A stretch of DNA of 25,380 bases from an uncultured Faecalibacterium sp. (lineage in GTDB: Bacteria > Bacillota > Clostridia > Oscillospirales > Ruminococcaceae): NCBI GenBank assembly GCA_934525735.1, contig CAKSZM010000020.1, positions 1-25,380 of the forward strand, written 5' to 3'. This document shows, one piece after another, positions 1-7,497 of the stretch. Within the stretch, counting starts at the first letter, position 1, and the number at the start of each line of letters is the position of its first letter. Position numbers and translations under genes: made by a program. The notes under the pieces were generated by a model that saw nothing but the letters and a program-made list of their open reading frames with translations, was not told where the DNA came from and did not search any database.

Positions 1-20
1 AACCAATCGAAATAATCCGT

Positions 21-49
21 TTTACATCCGGCGGGTTCTATATTATACT
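21..49 (+). promoter_or_regulatory. Promoter of the cysteine desulfidase gene
   Basis: A sigma-70 type promoter is readable as TTTACA at 21-26, a 17-base spacer, and TATACT at 44-49. It would start transcription near 56, leaving a leader of about 36 bases with the purine-rich ribosome binding site AGGAAAGG at 72-79. The spacing and AT-rich -10 region are good; no experiment supports it here. Confidence 0.6.
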
Positions 50-91
50 GTACCTGTTGGATCTCTCCGACAGGAAAGGCAGGAATCTGAT

Positions 92-1372
92 ATGGAACGC
101 AACGATCCGCGCTATCAGGCGTACGTGGAAATTTTAAAGGAAGAACTCATCCCGGCCATGGGCTGCACCGAGCCAATCGCGCTGGCCTATGCCGCCGCCA
201 AGGCGCGGGAGGTGCTGGGCGTGCTGCCCGAGAGCGTGCAGCTGCAGGTGAGCGGCAGCATCATCAAAAACGTGAAGAGCGTCATTGTGCCCAACACCGG
301 CCACCTGAAAGGCATGGAAGCCGCTGTGGCAGCGGGCATCATCGCCGGCTCGGCAGAAAAGGAGCTGGAAGTGATCTCGGAGGTCAGCGAGGACAAGAAG
401 GCTGCCATCCGGGACTATCTGCAGACGGTGCCCATTTCCATCCAGCACATCGAGCAGGGGCATGTGTTCGATATCATCGTTACCGAGCGCAGCGGGGATT
501 CCTACGCAAAGGTGCGCATTGCGGATTTTCACACCAACATCTGTCTGATCGAAAAGAATGGCCGGGTGCTCTACGAAAAGCCGCTGCTGAACGAGGAGGC
601 CCGGCGGGACAGCCGGGCCGACCGCAGCCTGCTGAACATGAAGGACATCTGGGACTTTGCCGAGACGGCCGACCTGCAGGATGTGGCGGACCTGCTGGAA
701 CGCCAGATTCGCTACAACAACGCCATCGCAGAGGAGGGTCTTCTGGGCGACTACGGCGCGAACATCGGCCGGGTGCTGCTTTCTACTTACGGCAATGATG
801 TGTCCATCCGGGCCAAGGCCAAGGCGGCGGCCGGCTCCGACGCCCGCATGAACGGCTGCGAGCTGCCGGTCATCATCAATTCGGGCAGCGGCAATCAGGG
901 CATCACCTGCTCGGTGCCGCTCATCGAGTACGCCAAGGAGCTGCACAGCGGCAAGGAAAAGCTTTACCGCGCCCTCATCATCTCCAATCTGGTGGCCATC
1001 CACGAAAAGACCGGCATCGGCACCCTGTCGGCCTACTGCGGCGCGGTCAGCGCCGGTGCGGGTGCAGGCGCCGGCATTGTGTACCTGCACGGCGACAGCT
1101 ACGAAGCCGCCATCCACACGGTGGTCAACGCGCTGGCCATCGTGTCCGGCATCGTGTGCGACGGTGCAAAGGCGTCCTGCGCGGCAAAGATTGCATCCTC
1201 GGTGGATGCGGCGCTGCTGGGCTACAACATGTACAAGTGCAATCAGGAGTTCAAGGGCGGCGACGGCATCGTAATGAAGGATATCGAGTCCACCATCCGG
1301 GGCATCGGCCGTCTTGGCAAGGACGGCATGAAGGAGACCAACGAGGAGATCATCCGGCTGATGATCGGTTGA
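92..1372 (+). CDS. L-cysteine desulfidase / UPF0597 (CyuA-like, iron-sulfur)
   Basis: A 426-residue cytoplasmic protein of the UPF0597/CyuA (YhaM) family, related to the alpha part of iron-sulfur L-serine dehydratase. Characterised members split L-cysteine into pyruvate, ammonia and hydrogen sulfide using an oxygen-sensitive [4Fe-4S] cluster. The N-terminal motif PAMGCTEPIALAYA places a Cys at residue 25; NSGSGNQGITCSVP gives Cys273; AYCGAVSAGAGAGAG gives Cys316. These line up with the three Cys (25, 282, 324) implicated as cluster ligands in the Methanocaldococcus jannaschii enzyme. Cys356 and Cys363 lie in the conserved VCDGAKASCAAK segment. The length is usual for the family. The start is fixed by a purine-rich site about 13-20 bases upstream and by Cys25 spacing. 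It stands alone behind its own promoter; no cysteine permease (CyuP) or CyuR regulator is next to it. Substrate Cys versus Ser cannot be settled from sequence alone. Confidence 0.85.
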   Translation: MERNDPRYQAYVEILKEELIPAMGCTEPIALAYAAAKAREVLGVLPESVQLQVSGSIIKNVKSVIVPNTGHLKGMEAAVAAGIIAGSAEKELEVISEVSEDKKAAIRDYLQTVPISIQHIEQGHVFDIIVTERSGDSYAKVRIADFHTNICLIEKNGRVLYEKPLLNEEARRDSRADRSLLNMKDIWDFAETADLQDVADLLERQIRYNNAIAEEGLLGDYGANIGRVLLSTYGNDVSIRAKAKAAAGSDARMNGCELPVIINSGSGNQGITCSVPLIEYAKELHSGKEKLYRALIISNLVAIHEKTGIGTLSAYCGAVSAGAGAGAGIVYLHGDSYEAAIHTVVNALAIVSGIVCDGAKASCAAKIASSVDAALLGYNMYKCNQEFKGGDGIVMKDIESTIRGIGRLGKDGMKETNEEIIRLMIG

Positions 1373-1456
1373 TCCGTCTCGATTTTCTTTACGGATGCAC
1401 TGCAGGCGGCGATTTTATGGTTCAACCGATTAAATACTTGAACAAAGGAGCTTGCA

Positions 1457-2113
1457 ATGATGGATATTCAGGAAGCGATGCAGCAGCGCCACAGCGTGCG
1501 CCAGTACGAAGACCGGAAGATCGAGCCGGAAAAGCGGAAGGCCCTGTGTGCTGAAGTGGAAAAGATCAACCGGGAAAGTGGACTGCACGTTCAGATCCTT
1601 TTTGACGAGCCGAAATGCTTCGACTCTATGATGGCGCATTACGGGAAGTTTTCCGGTGTGCAGAACTACATCGCACTGGTGGGGCCGAAGGGCAGCAATC
1701 TAGAGGAAAAGTGCGGTTATTACGGGGAGCGTCTTGTACTGCTGGCGCAGATGCTGGGCCTGAACACCTGCTGGGTGGCCATGACCCATGGCAAGAGCGC
1801 GGCAGAGATTGCAGGCGGCGAAAAGCAGACCTGCCTGATCGCGCTGGGCTACGGTAAAACGCAGGGTGTGGCCCACAAGAGCAAGCCGATGACCGAACTT
1901 GCCAAGGCAGATGCGACCATGCCGGACTGGTTCTGCAAGGGCATGGAAGCCGTCATGCTGGCACCGACGGCCACCAACCAGCAGAAGTTCCTGTTCGAGC
2001 TGCACGGTGATGCTGTGACCGCAAAGGTATCCGGCTTCGGCTTCTATTCCGCCATGGATCTGGGCATCGTCAGATATCATTTTGAAGCGGCCACGGGAAA
2101 GCGTGTGGGCTGA
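1457..2113 (+). CDS. Nitroreductase-family FMN oxidoreductase
   Basis: A 218-residue nitroreductase-fold protein. The N-terminal MQQRHSVRQYEDRKI is the typical phosphate/FMN-contact start of the family, followed by a middle segment YYGERLVLLAQMLGLNTCWVAM that matches the central helix and the flavin-site strand, and a second-half motif LAPTATNQQKF near residues 172-182 corresponding to the APSAxNxQ(P/K) element that contacts FMN. Members transfer two electrons from NAD(P)H to nitro compounds, quinones or flavins; the substrate here is unknown. The ribosome binding site AAAGGAG at 1444-1450 sits 6 bases before ATG 1457 (a second ATG follows at once at 1460). Its stop codon overlaps the start of the ArsR gene (TGATG), so the two are probably translated as a pair. 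No clear terminator separates it from the upstream desulfidase gene. Confidence 0.85.
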   Translation: MMDIQEAMQQRHSVRQYEDRKIEPEKRKALCAEVEKINRESGLHVQILFDEPKCFDSMMAHYGKFSGVQNYIALVGPKGSNLEEKCGYYGERLVLLAQMLGLNTCWVAMTHGKSAAEIAGGEKQTCLIALGYGKTQGVAHKSKPMTELAKADATMPDWFCKGMEAVMLAPTATNQQKFLFELHGDAVTAKVSGFGFYSAMDLGIVRYHFEAATGKRVG

Positions 2114-2454
2114 TGGACGAAGTGAAACAGCTGGCGGAAGAGTTCCGCAGCTGCCAGAAGCTGCTGACCGCCATCGGGGACGAGAACCGGCTGCATCTGA
2201 TGGTCGAGATGATGCAGATGAACAGCTGCAGGGGCGTCCGGGTCGGGGAGATCACCAAGCGGACCCACCTGTCCCGACCTGCTGTGTCGCACCATCTCCA
2301 GATCCTCAAGGAAGCCGGCATTCTGGGCGTGCGCAAGGAAGGCACCAAAAACTACTATTATTTCGATTCCGACCTCCGCACGATGAAGCAGCTCATCGCA
2401 GCGCTTCAGCATGCGGTGGATATTGCATCCGCCCTGCCCGACCGGGAAGAATAG
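2113..2454 (+). CDS. ArsR-family winged-helix transcriptional regulator
   Basis: A 113-residue ArsR-type repressor. The core reads LTAIGDENRLHLMVEMM (helix before the recognition unit), then VGEITKRTHLSRPAVSHHLQ as the helix-turn-helix and LKEAGILGVRKEGTKNYYYF as the wing. The classical metal-site ELCVCDL is absent: the equivalent helix reads VGEITKR, and the only Cys are at residues 14 and 39. A metal sensor of the ArsR/SmtB alpha-3 type is therefore unlikely; redox or small-molecule sensing is possible. The start overlaps the nitroreductase stop by one base (TGATG), so it probably regulates that gene or its own operon. A strong terminator follows at 2469-2499. Confidence 0.9.
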   Translation: MDEVKQLAEEFRSCQKLLTAIGDENRLHLMVEMMQMNSCRGVRVGEITKRTHLSRPAVSHHLQILKEAGILGVRKEGTKNYYYFDSDLRTMKQLIAALQHAVDIASALPDREE

Positions 2455-2468
2455 ATTTGGCAACCTTT

Positions 2469-2499
2469 GCCCGCACGGCTCCGGCTGTGCGGGCTTTTT
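2469..2499 (+). terminator. Rho-independent terminator after the ArsR gene
   Basis: A perfect 8-bp stem, GCCCGCAC at 2469-2476 with GTGCGGGC at 2487-2494, has a 10-base loop and is followed at once by TTTTT (2495-2499). It separates the nitroreductase/ArsR unit from the two-component system. Confidence 0.9.
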
Positions 2500-2534
2500 G
2501 CGTGCGGGACGCAAAAATTTCATACAAATCCTTC

Positions 2535-2563
2535 TTTATTTTGTCATAACTCTTCCGTATAAT
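2535..2563 (+). promoter_or_regulatory. Candidate promoter of the two-component system
   Basis: A perfect -10 box TATAAT lies at 2558-2563. The hexamer 17 bases upstream, TTTATT at 2535-2540, is a weak -35. The better-looking TTGTCA at 2541-2546 is only 11 bases away and cannot pair with it as a normal -35. A weak -35 suggests dependence on an activator, possibly the response regulator itself, but that is inference. The leader also holds a 6-bp GC hairpin at 2589-2603 with no T run. The gene's ribosome binding site is GGGAGGAAA just before ATG 2634. Confidence 0.45.
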
Positions 2564-2633
2564 AAGAGATGGAATACTTTGCAAATCTGCCCGCCCGGCG
2601 GGCATTCGGATACAAAAACGGGAGGAAACCATT

Positions 2634-3332
2634 ATGGCCAACGAAAAGATCCTCGTCGTGGACGACGATACCAACATCTGCGAACTGCTGCGGCTCTACC
2701 TGACCAAGGAGGGCTATCAGGTCACCACCGCCAACGACGGCGAAGAGGGACTGGAAAAATTCGATCAGGTCAAGCCCGATATGGTGCTGCTGGACGTGAT
2801 GATGCCCAAGATGGACGGGCTGGAAGTCTGCCGCCGCATCCGCAAAGCCGGCAACACCCCGGTGATGATGCTCACGGCCAAGGGAGAGACCTTTGATAAG
2901 GTGCTGGGTCTGGAACTGGGTGCGGATGATTACATGGTCAAGCCCTTCGACTCCAAGGAAGTGGTGGCCCGCATCAAGGCGGTGCTGCGCCGCTGCCATA
3001 CGACCACGTCCGCGGCCGAGAGCACCGAAGGTGTCATTGAATTCGACAACCTCCGTCTGGACATGAACAGCTACGAACTGCGGGTCAAGGGCAAGGTGGT
3101 GGAGGCTCCCCCCAAGGAGCTGGAACTGCTCAATTGTCTGGCTTCCCACCCGAACCGCGTCTACACCCGCGACCAGCTGCTGGACGAGGTGTGGGGCTTC
3201 GAGTATTACGGCGACAGCCGCACCATCGATGTGCACGTCAAACGCCTGCGCGAAAAGCTGGCCGGTGCTTCTGACAAGTGGGAACTCAAGACCGTCTGGG
3301 GCGTGGGTTATAAATTCGAGGTGCGTCAGTAA
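2634..3332 (+). CDS. OmpR/PhoB-family response regulator
   Basis: A 232-residue two-component regulator. The receiver domain (about residues 4-118) has the acidic pocket DDD at 10-12, the phosphoacceptor Asp54 in LLDVMMPKMDG, Thr81 in MMLTAKG and Lys103 in YMVKPF, so it is complete. A short linker leads to an OmpR-type winged helix (about 135-231): FDNLRLDMNSYELRVKG, PPKELELLNCLASHPNRVYT, then the recognition helix region DSRTIDVHVKRLREKL and the wing WGVGYKFE. It should be phosphorylated by the adjacent kinase and bind DNA as a dimer. Its stop overlaps the kinase start (TAATG), so the pair is translationally coupled. The sequence does not reveal the regulon. Confidence 0.95.
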   Translation: MANEKILVVDDDTNICELLRLYLTKEGYQVTTANDGEEGLEKFDQVKPDMVLLDVMMPKMDGLEVCRRIRKAGNTPVMMLTAKGETFDKVLGLELGADDYMVKPFDSKEVVARIKAVLRRCHTTTSAAESTEGVIEFDNLRLDMNSYELRVKGKVVEAPPKELELLNCLASHPNRVYTRDQLLDEVWGFEYYGDSRTIDVHVKRLREKLAGASDKWELKTVWGVGYKFEVRQ

Positions 3333-4852
3333 TGCGCAAGAGTATCTCTACGGCGTTCTTCTCGCTGGTGTCCACCCTGATGGTACTGGGCATCGTGATG
3401 ATGGGCTGTTCGGAATGGGTGCTGTTCAAGAATTATTTTGCCCGCGACCGGTACGAAACGCTGGATCAGGTGGTGGGCGTGACCCAGCGCACGGCCCGGT
3501 ATCTGGCACAGGAGGCCGCTCTGCCAGAGGGCGACGAGCTGGACGCGCTGAACACCAAGCTGGAGATCATCGGTGAGAGCGCGGAAGCCTATCTGTTCTT
3601 TACCGATAACGACGGCAGCGTACTGATCGCATCCAGCCCGGAAAAGCTGGAAAATACGGCTGTGCCGCCGGAAATGATGCAGAAGGTCAAAGCTTCCGGC
3701 ACGGACTATTACCATGCATTCGGCACGCTGGACGGCGTGCTGAACGAAAAAAGTTATGTCACGGTCAGCGAGCTGTGCAACGAGCAGGGCAAGCCCAGCG
3801 GGTATCTGTTCCTGTGCTCTTCCGGCGAGCAGCTGACCGAGTTCAAGCAGCAGTTCTGGTCCAACTTCCTGCTGTCGGCCTGCGTGATGCTGCTGTGCGC
3901 CAGCATCCTCACCAAACTGCTGATGCGCAGCCTGACCGACCCGCTGCAGAAGGTGACCGACGCTGCCCAACGGTTCGGCGGGGGAGACCTGTCTGTCCGC
4001 GTCGAGGGCGTGGAGGGCGAAGGCGAAGTGGCCGACCTGGCCCGCACCTTCAACCGCATGGCGGATAATATCCAGTCCAACGATAATTCCCGCGGGCAGT
4101 TCATGGGTAATATCGCCCACGAGCTGCGAACCCCCATGACCACCATCAAGGGATTCGTGGACGGCATTCTGGACGGGACCATCCCGCCCGATATGCAGAA
4201 CCACTATCTGCAGCTGGTCAGCGAGGAGACGGGCCGGCTGGCCCGTCTGATCCAGAACATGCTGGATCTGTCCAAGCTGGAAAGCGGCGAGTATCAGGTC
4301 AACGCCCGGATGTTCAATATCTGGGAGACCATCACCGGGGTGGCGCTCTCGGCAGAGCAGCGCATCAACGACGGCATGATCGAGATCGAGGGTCTGACCA
4401 TGGACGAAAAGGTGCTGGTCTATGCCGACCCAGACCTGATCCATCAGGTGGTGTATAACCTGCTGGACAACGCCATCAAGTTCACTCCGGCGGGCGGCAC
4501 CATCCGCTTCAAGGTGGAAAAACTCGGCCCCGAAGCCGAGATCTCCATCTGGAATTCCGGCCAGGGCATCAGCCCGGAAGCGCTGCCCTATGTGTTCCAG
4601 CGCTTCTACAAAGAGGACCGCTCCCGCGGGCTGCATGCCCGGGGCGCGGGCCTCGGCCTGAACATCTGCAAGGTGCTGGTCAACCTGTCCGGCGGACAGA
4701 TCCGGGTGGAGAGCGAACAGGGCGAGTGGTGCCGGTTCGTATTCACCCTGCCCACGGTGGCTCCGGACTCCGGCAGCATGAAGCGCCTGCCGGACGAAGC
4801 GGGCGGCGAACCTGCCGTGGAGGATCCGGCCAGCATGAAACCGGTAGAATGA
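3332..4852 (+). CDS. Membrane sensor histidine kinase
   Basis: A 506-residue kinase with the standard layout: a first membrane helix at about 8-30, an extracellular sensor of about 140 residues, a second membrane helix at about 175-197 (LLSACVMLLCASILTKLLM), a HAMP domain to about 245 (DPLQKVTDAAQRFGGGDLSV and EVADLARTFNRMADNI), a HisKA domain with the phosphoacceptor His263 in AHELRTPMTTIKGF, and an ATP-binding domain with N box HQVVYNLLDNAIKFTP, G1 IWNSGQGI, F box VFQRFYKEDRS and G2 GAGLGLNICK. The sensor domain looks like a small PAS/Cache-like fold (AYLFFTDNDGSVLIAS) but no ligand can be named. A proline/glycine-rich tail of about 35 residues follows the catalytic domain. It starts inside the stop codon of its response regulator and is closed by a terminator. 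Confidence 0.95.
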   Translation: MRKSISTAFFSLVSTLMVLGIVMMGCSEWVLFKNYFARDRYETLDQVVGVTQRTARYLAQEAALPEGDELDALNTKLEIIGESAEAYLFFTDNDGSVLIASSPEKLENTAVPPEMMQKVKASGTDYYHAFGTLDGVLNEKSYVTVSELCNEQGKPSGYLFLCSSGEQLTEFKQQFWSNFLLSACVMLLCASILTKLLMRSLTDPLQKVTDAAQRFGGGDLSVRVEGVEGEGEVADLARTFNRMADNIQSNDNSRGQFMGNIAHELRTPMTTIKGFVDGILDGTIPPDMQNHYLQLVSEETGRLARLIQNMLDLSKLESGEYQVNARMFNIWETITGVALSAEQRINDGMIEIEGLTMDEKVLVYADPDLIHQVVYNLLDNAIKFTPAGGTIRFKVEKLGPEAEISIWNSGQGISPEALPYVFQRFYKEDRSRGLHARGAGLGLNICKVLVNLSGGQIRVESEQGEWCRFVFTLPTVAPDSGSMKRLPDEAGGEPAVEDPASMKPVE

Positions 4853-4857
4853 TATCG

Positions 4858-4898
4858 CAGCCAGACCGCCCCCGGCATCCGGGCAGTCTGGCTGTTTT
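4858..4898 (+). terminator. Rho-independent terminator after the histidine kinase
   Basis: A 9-bp stem, CAGCCAGAC at 4858-4866 with GTCTGGCTG at 4886-4894, encloses a GC-rich loop that can pair further, and is followed by TTTT at 4895-4898. Confidence 0.85.
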
Positions 4899-4958
4899 GT
4901 GTTTGCATGGACAAATCTTTCCATTTACGTCATTTCGGTGAAAATCACGGCGGCGGGT

Positions 4959-4987
4959 TTGATTTTTTGGCCGTTTTCATGTAAACT
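4959..4987 (+). promoter_or_regulatory. Promoter of the rpe/Rnf-like operon
   Basis: TTGATT at 4959-4964, a 17-base spacer and TAAACT at 4982-4987 form a reasonable sigma-70 promoter, with a leader of about 95 bases to the epimerase start. No other promoter is evident before the downstream membrane genes, whose spacing suggests one transcript from here. Confidence 0.55.
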
Positions 4988-5090
4988 AAAAGATAACCAT
5001 GCCTGTGTTGTTCAGACGGGCTGTGTCCGGCAAAATTACGGGCCGGACTGGAATATAAAACTACAAAATAACGGAGCGTAAAGATAGAAA

Positions 5091-5741
5091 ATGGCAATTG
5101 TAAGTCCTTCGATTCTTTCAGCCGATTTTGGCAAACTGGGTGCGGACTGCCGCATGGTGCTGGACGCCGGCGCACAGATGCTGCACTATGATGTGATGGA
5201 CGGACACTTTGTGCCCAACATCAGCTTCGGCGTGCCGGTGCTCAAAAGCCTGCACAAGGCCCTGCCGGATGCCTTTTACGATGTGCATCTGATGATCAGC
5301 CGCCCGCTGCAGTATGCAGAGCCTTTTGTCAAGGCGGGCGCCACCCTGTACAACTTCCATCTTGAGTGTGAGGATGATATCCAGGCAACGCTGGACGCTG
5401 TGAAAGCGCTGGGCTGCAAGACCGGCCTGACCATCAAGCCCGGCACCGCCCCGGAAGCGCTGGCGCCCTATCTCGACCAGCTGGATCTGGTTCTGGTGAT
5501 GAGCGTGGAACCGGGCTTCGGCGGGCAGAAGTTCATGCCCTCGGCGCTGGACAAGCTGCGCTGGCTGAAGGCCGAGCGGGAAAAGTGCGGGGCACACTTC
5601 CTGCTGGAAGTGGACGGCGGCGTGGACGCCGTGACCGCACCGCAGTGCGTGGAAGCCGGTGCGGATATTCTGGTGGCGGGCAGCGCCGTGTTCGGCGCAG
5701 CGGATCCGGCTGCAGCCGTGCGGCAGCTTGCCGCCCTTTGA
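5091..5741 (+). CDS. rpe: Ribulose-phosphate 3-epimerase
   Basis: A 216-residue TIM-barrel enzyme that interconverts D-ribulose 5-phosphate and D-xylulose 5-phosphate in the pentose phosphate pathway, in the cytoplasm. The family signatures are all present: SPSILSADF at 5-13, HYDVMDGHFVPN at 32-43 (His32 and Asp34 as metal ligands, Asp37), DVHLMI with the ligand His66, MSVEPGFGGQKF, and the catalytic/metal Asp175 in VDGGVD, then the phosphate-binding end ILVAGSAVFG. Length is typical. The ribosome binding site is weak (GGAG at 5073-5076, 14 bases from ATG), but no nearer in-frame start keeps the N-terminal strand. It is the first gene of a run: the Rnf D-like gene begins 14 bases after its stop, with AAAGGA in between. 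Confidence 0.95.
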   Translation: MAIVSPSILSADFGKLGADCRMVLDAGAQMLHYDVMDGHFVPNISFGVPVLKSLHKALPDAFYDVHLMISRPLQYAEPFVKAGATLYNFHLECEDDIQATLDAVKALGCKTGLTIKPGTAPEALAPYLDQLDLVLVMSVEPGFGGQKFMPSALDKLRWLKAEREKCGAHFLLEVDGGVDAVTAPQCVEAGADILVAGSAVFGAADPAAAVRQLAAL

Positions 5742-5755
5742 AAGGATAACCATTT

Positions 5756-6775
5756 ATGGATGAAACGTTGATCCGGGAGCAGGAAGCCCAGCTCAAAAAG
5801 ACCGGCCACTACTACCGGCACATCTGCTGGATGGCGGTGCCGGTGCTGTGCATGGCCTGCTTCCTCTACGGTGCGCGTCCGCTGCTGCTGTGCGGCATTG
5901 CGGCGCTCACCGGCAATCTGTGCGACCGTCTGGTCTCGCTGCTGCGCCACCGCGTGTATCAGGCCAGCGATTTTTCAAACGAGAGCTTCGGCCTTGTCAT
6001 TGCACTGCTGATGCCCGCCACGGTAGATATCTATGTTCTGGTAGCGGCTGTCCTCGCCGGCGTGCTCATCGGCAAGGAGATCTTCGGCGGCTACGGCAGC
6101 TACCCCTTCAACCCGGCTGCCGTGGGCTATGTTGTGGCAGCAGTGTCCTGGCCGGAACAGGTATTCCGCTATCCGCAGCCGTATACGGCTGTTCCCCTGT
6201 GGGACGCTTCGTCGGTGCCGGTGTCCAGCGCCATCGAGGACACCCTGCGCAGCGGCGGCATGCTGAACATCAGCTCGCTGACGCTGGGTCTGGGCGAATA
6301 CGCCGCCCCTATGGGCACCGGCGCGGCGCTGGTGCTTCTGGCCTGCGGGCTGTTCATGTGGACCCAGAAGGACGCCCACGTGTCCGCGTCCGTGAGTTTT
6401 CTGGCCACCTGTGCACTGATCGCTTTCTTCTTCCCGCGGCAGGCGGGTCTGGCCGACAGCGCCGTGCTGACCAGCGCTCTGCCCCGTCTGCAGTGTATGC
6501 GGGATGAGCTGCTGACCGGCGCCATCTTCTTCAGTGCAGTGTTCCTGCTCAACGAGCCGTATACCTGTGCGCACCACCGGATGGGCCGCATTCTGTACGG
6601 CGTTCTGGTGGGCGTGGTGTCCATGGGCTTCCGCTATTACGGCGTGTATGAGACCGGCGTGTGCTTTGCGCTGCTGGTGGTCAACAGCATCTCTGCGTGG
6701 ATCGACCGCACCGAGACCCGCCTGTACCATCTGCTGCATCCGCAGGCCGGAACGGGGAAGGGGGCGGCACAATGA
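5756..6775 (+). CDS. RnfD/NqrB-like membrane protein lacking the flavin-attachment Thr
   Basis: A 339-residue protein with about nine to ten membrane helices, homologous to RnfD of the Rnf ferredoxin:NAD oxidoreductase and NqrB of the sodium-pumping Nqr. The family segment GGYGSYPFNPAAVGY (about 111-125) and the LNEPYTCAHHRMGRILYG segment (compare NxxTxPxxxxG in RnfD) support homology. In known members an FMN is esterified to the Thr of an (S/T)GAT motif; the corresponding stretch here is VSSAIED (156-162), with Ile160 where the Thr should be. The later SxGETS element reads PMGTGAA. The protein therefore probably does not carry the covalent flavin. It begins 14 bases after rpe and overlaps the next gene by four bases (ATGA). 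RnfB, RnfC and RnfG are not nearby. Electron or ion transport function is unproven. Confidence 0.8.
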   Translation: MDETLIREQEAQLKKTGHYYRHICWMAVPVLCMACFLYGARPLLLCGIAALTGNLCDRLVSLLRHRVYQASDFSNESFGLVIALLMPATVDIYVLVAAVLAGVLIGKEIFGGYGSYPFNPAAVGYVVAAVSWPEQVFRYPQPYTAVPLWDASSVPVSSAIEDTLRSGGMLNISSLTLGLGEYAAPMGTGAALVLLACGLFMWTQKDAHVSASVSFLATCALIAFFFPRQAGLADSAVLTSALPRLQCMRDELLTGAIFFSAVFLLNEPYTCAHHRMGRILYGVLVGVVSMGFRYYGVYETGVCFALLVVNSISAWIDRTETRLYHLLHPQAGTGKGAAQ

Positions 6776-7497
6776 AGAAATCGACGGCTGAACTCATTGT
6801 AAAAGATCCGGCCCGGTTCGCCCACCACGACCGTGTATTCCTGAATAACCCGGTGGTCATGCAGGGCATGGGCCTTGCCCCGCTGGTGGTTCTGGCCACT
6901 TCCGGCCAGAATGCTGTGATGCTGGCGGCGGCTGTGGCGCTGCTGCTGGTGCCCTCCCGCGTGCTGGCCTGCCTGCTGAGCCGTCTTGTCCCCCTGCGGG
7001 ATGAAAACCCGGATCCCGAAACGCTGCAGAAGATGCTGCTGCCCCGTGCGCTGGTGTACAGCTTCAGCGCGGCTGTGGTCTATCTGGCAGTGTACCCCAT
7101 CCTGAATGCCGCGTTCGGCACCAGCCTGCTGAATCTGGGTATCTATCTGCCGCTGCTCACAGTGGAACCGCTGCTGACCTACCGCTTCGGCCGCGTGCAG
7201 GAGACGGTGCATAAAGCCGTGTCCAAAGGCTTCCGCATCACGGTGGGCTATGCGCTGCTGCTGGTGCTGCTGGGCTGCGTGCGCGAATGGCTGTCGGCAG
7301 GCACTGTGTTCGGCACCGCTGTCGGCAGCCGGGCACTGCTGCCCATGGCCAGTATGCCGGCCGGCGGCTTTATCGTGCTGGGCGTGCTGTGCGCCGTCTG
7401 GCGCGCTCTGGCAAAGCGGCGCCGGGACGATCTTGAAAAAGAGGCCCGCAGCCTTGTGGCTGTCGATCACCAGAGGGAGGCGGACAGCGAGCGATGA
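6772..7497 (+). CDS. RnfE/NqrD-like membrane protein lacking cluster Cys
   Basis: A 241-residue protein of the Rnf/Nqr domain family with about six membrane helices. The signature near the N-terminus, NNPVVMQGMGLAPLVVLAT (about 25-43), matches the RnfE/NqrD motif NPVxxQxxGLCPxLAVT, except that the conserved Cys is Ala36. The symmetric second motif, normally containing NC before (I/L)LGRAE, reads TVEPLLTYRFGRVQE, with Glu132-Pro133 in place of Asn-Cys. In the known complexes these two Cys help bind the [2Fe-2S] cluster inside the membrane at the interface with RnfA/NqrE. A charged tail (KRRRDDLEKEARSL) follows the last helix. ATG 6772 is chosen because it gives the ATGA overlap with the previous gene and follows GGGGAAGGGGG; an upstream in-frame start would lie deep in the preceding gene. 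It overlaps the next gene by ATGA. Confidence 0.75.
   Translation: MKKSTAELIVKDPARFAHHDRVFLNNPVVMQGMGLAPLVVLATSGQNAVMLAAAVALLLVPSRVLACLLSRLVPLRDENPDPETLQKMLLPRALVYSFSAAVVYLAVYPILNAAFGTSLLNLGIYLPLLTVEPLLTYRFGRVQETVHKAVSKGFRITVGYALLLVLLGCVREWLSAGTVFGTAVGSRALLPMASMPAGGFIVLGVLCAVWRALAKRRRDDLEKEARSLVAVDHQREADSER

Noticed and set aside
1372..1396. ATCCGT/ACGGAT inverted repeat after the cysteine desulfidase as a terminator
   Set aside because: Six-base arms, long loop and no T run following; not enough for a terminator.
2541..2563. TTGTCA and TATAAT as a promoter pair before the response regulator
   Set aside because: The spacer is only 11 bases, too short for a normal promoter; the -10 is kept with another -35.
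3326..4924. A long minus-strand open frame (532 codons) opposite the histidine kinase
   Set aside because: Composition is His/Gln/Leu-rich noise of a GC-rich antisense frame, with no domain; the plus frame has every kinase motif.
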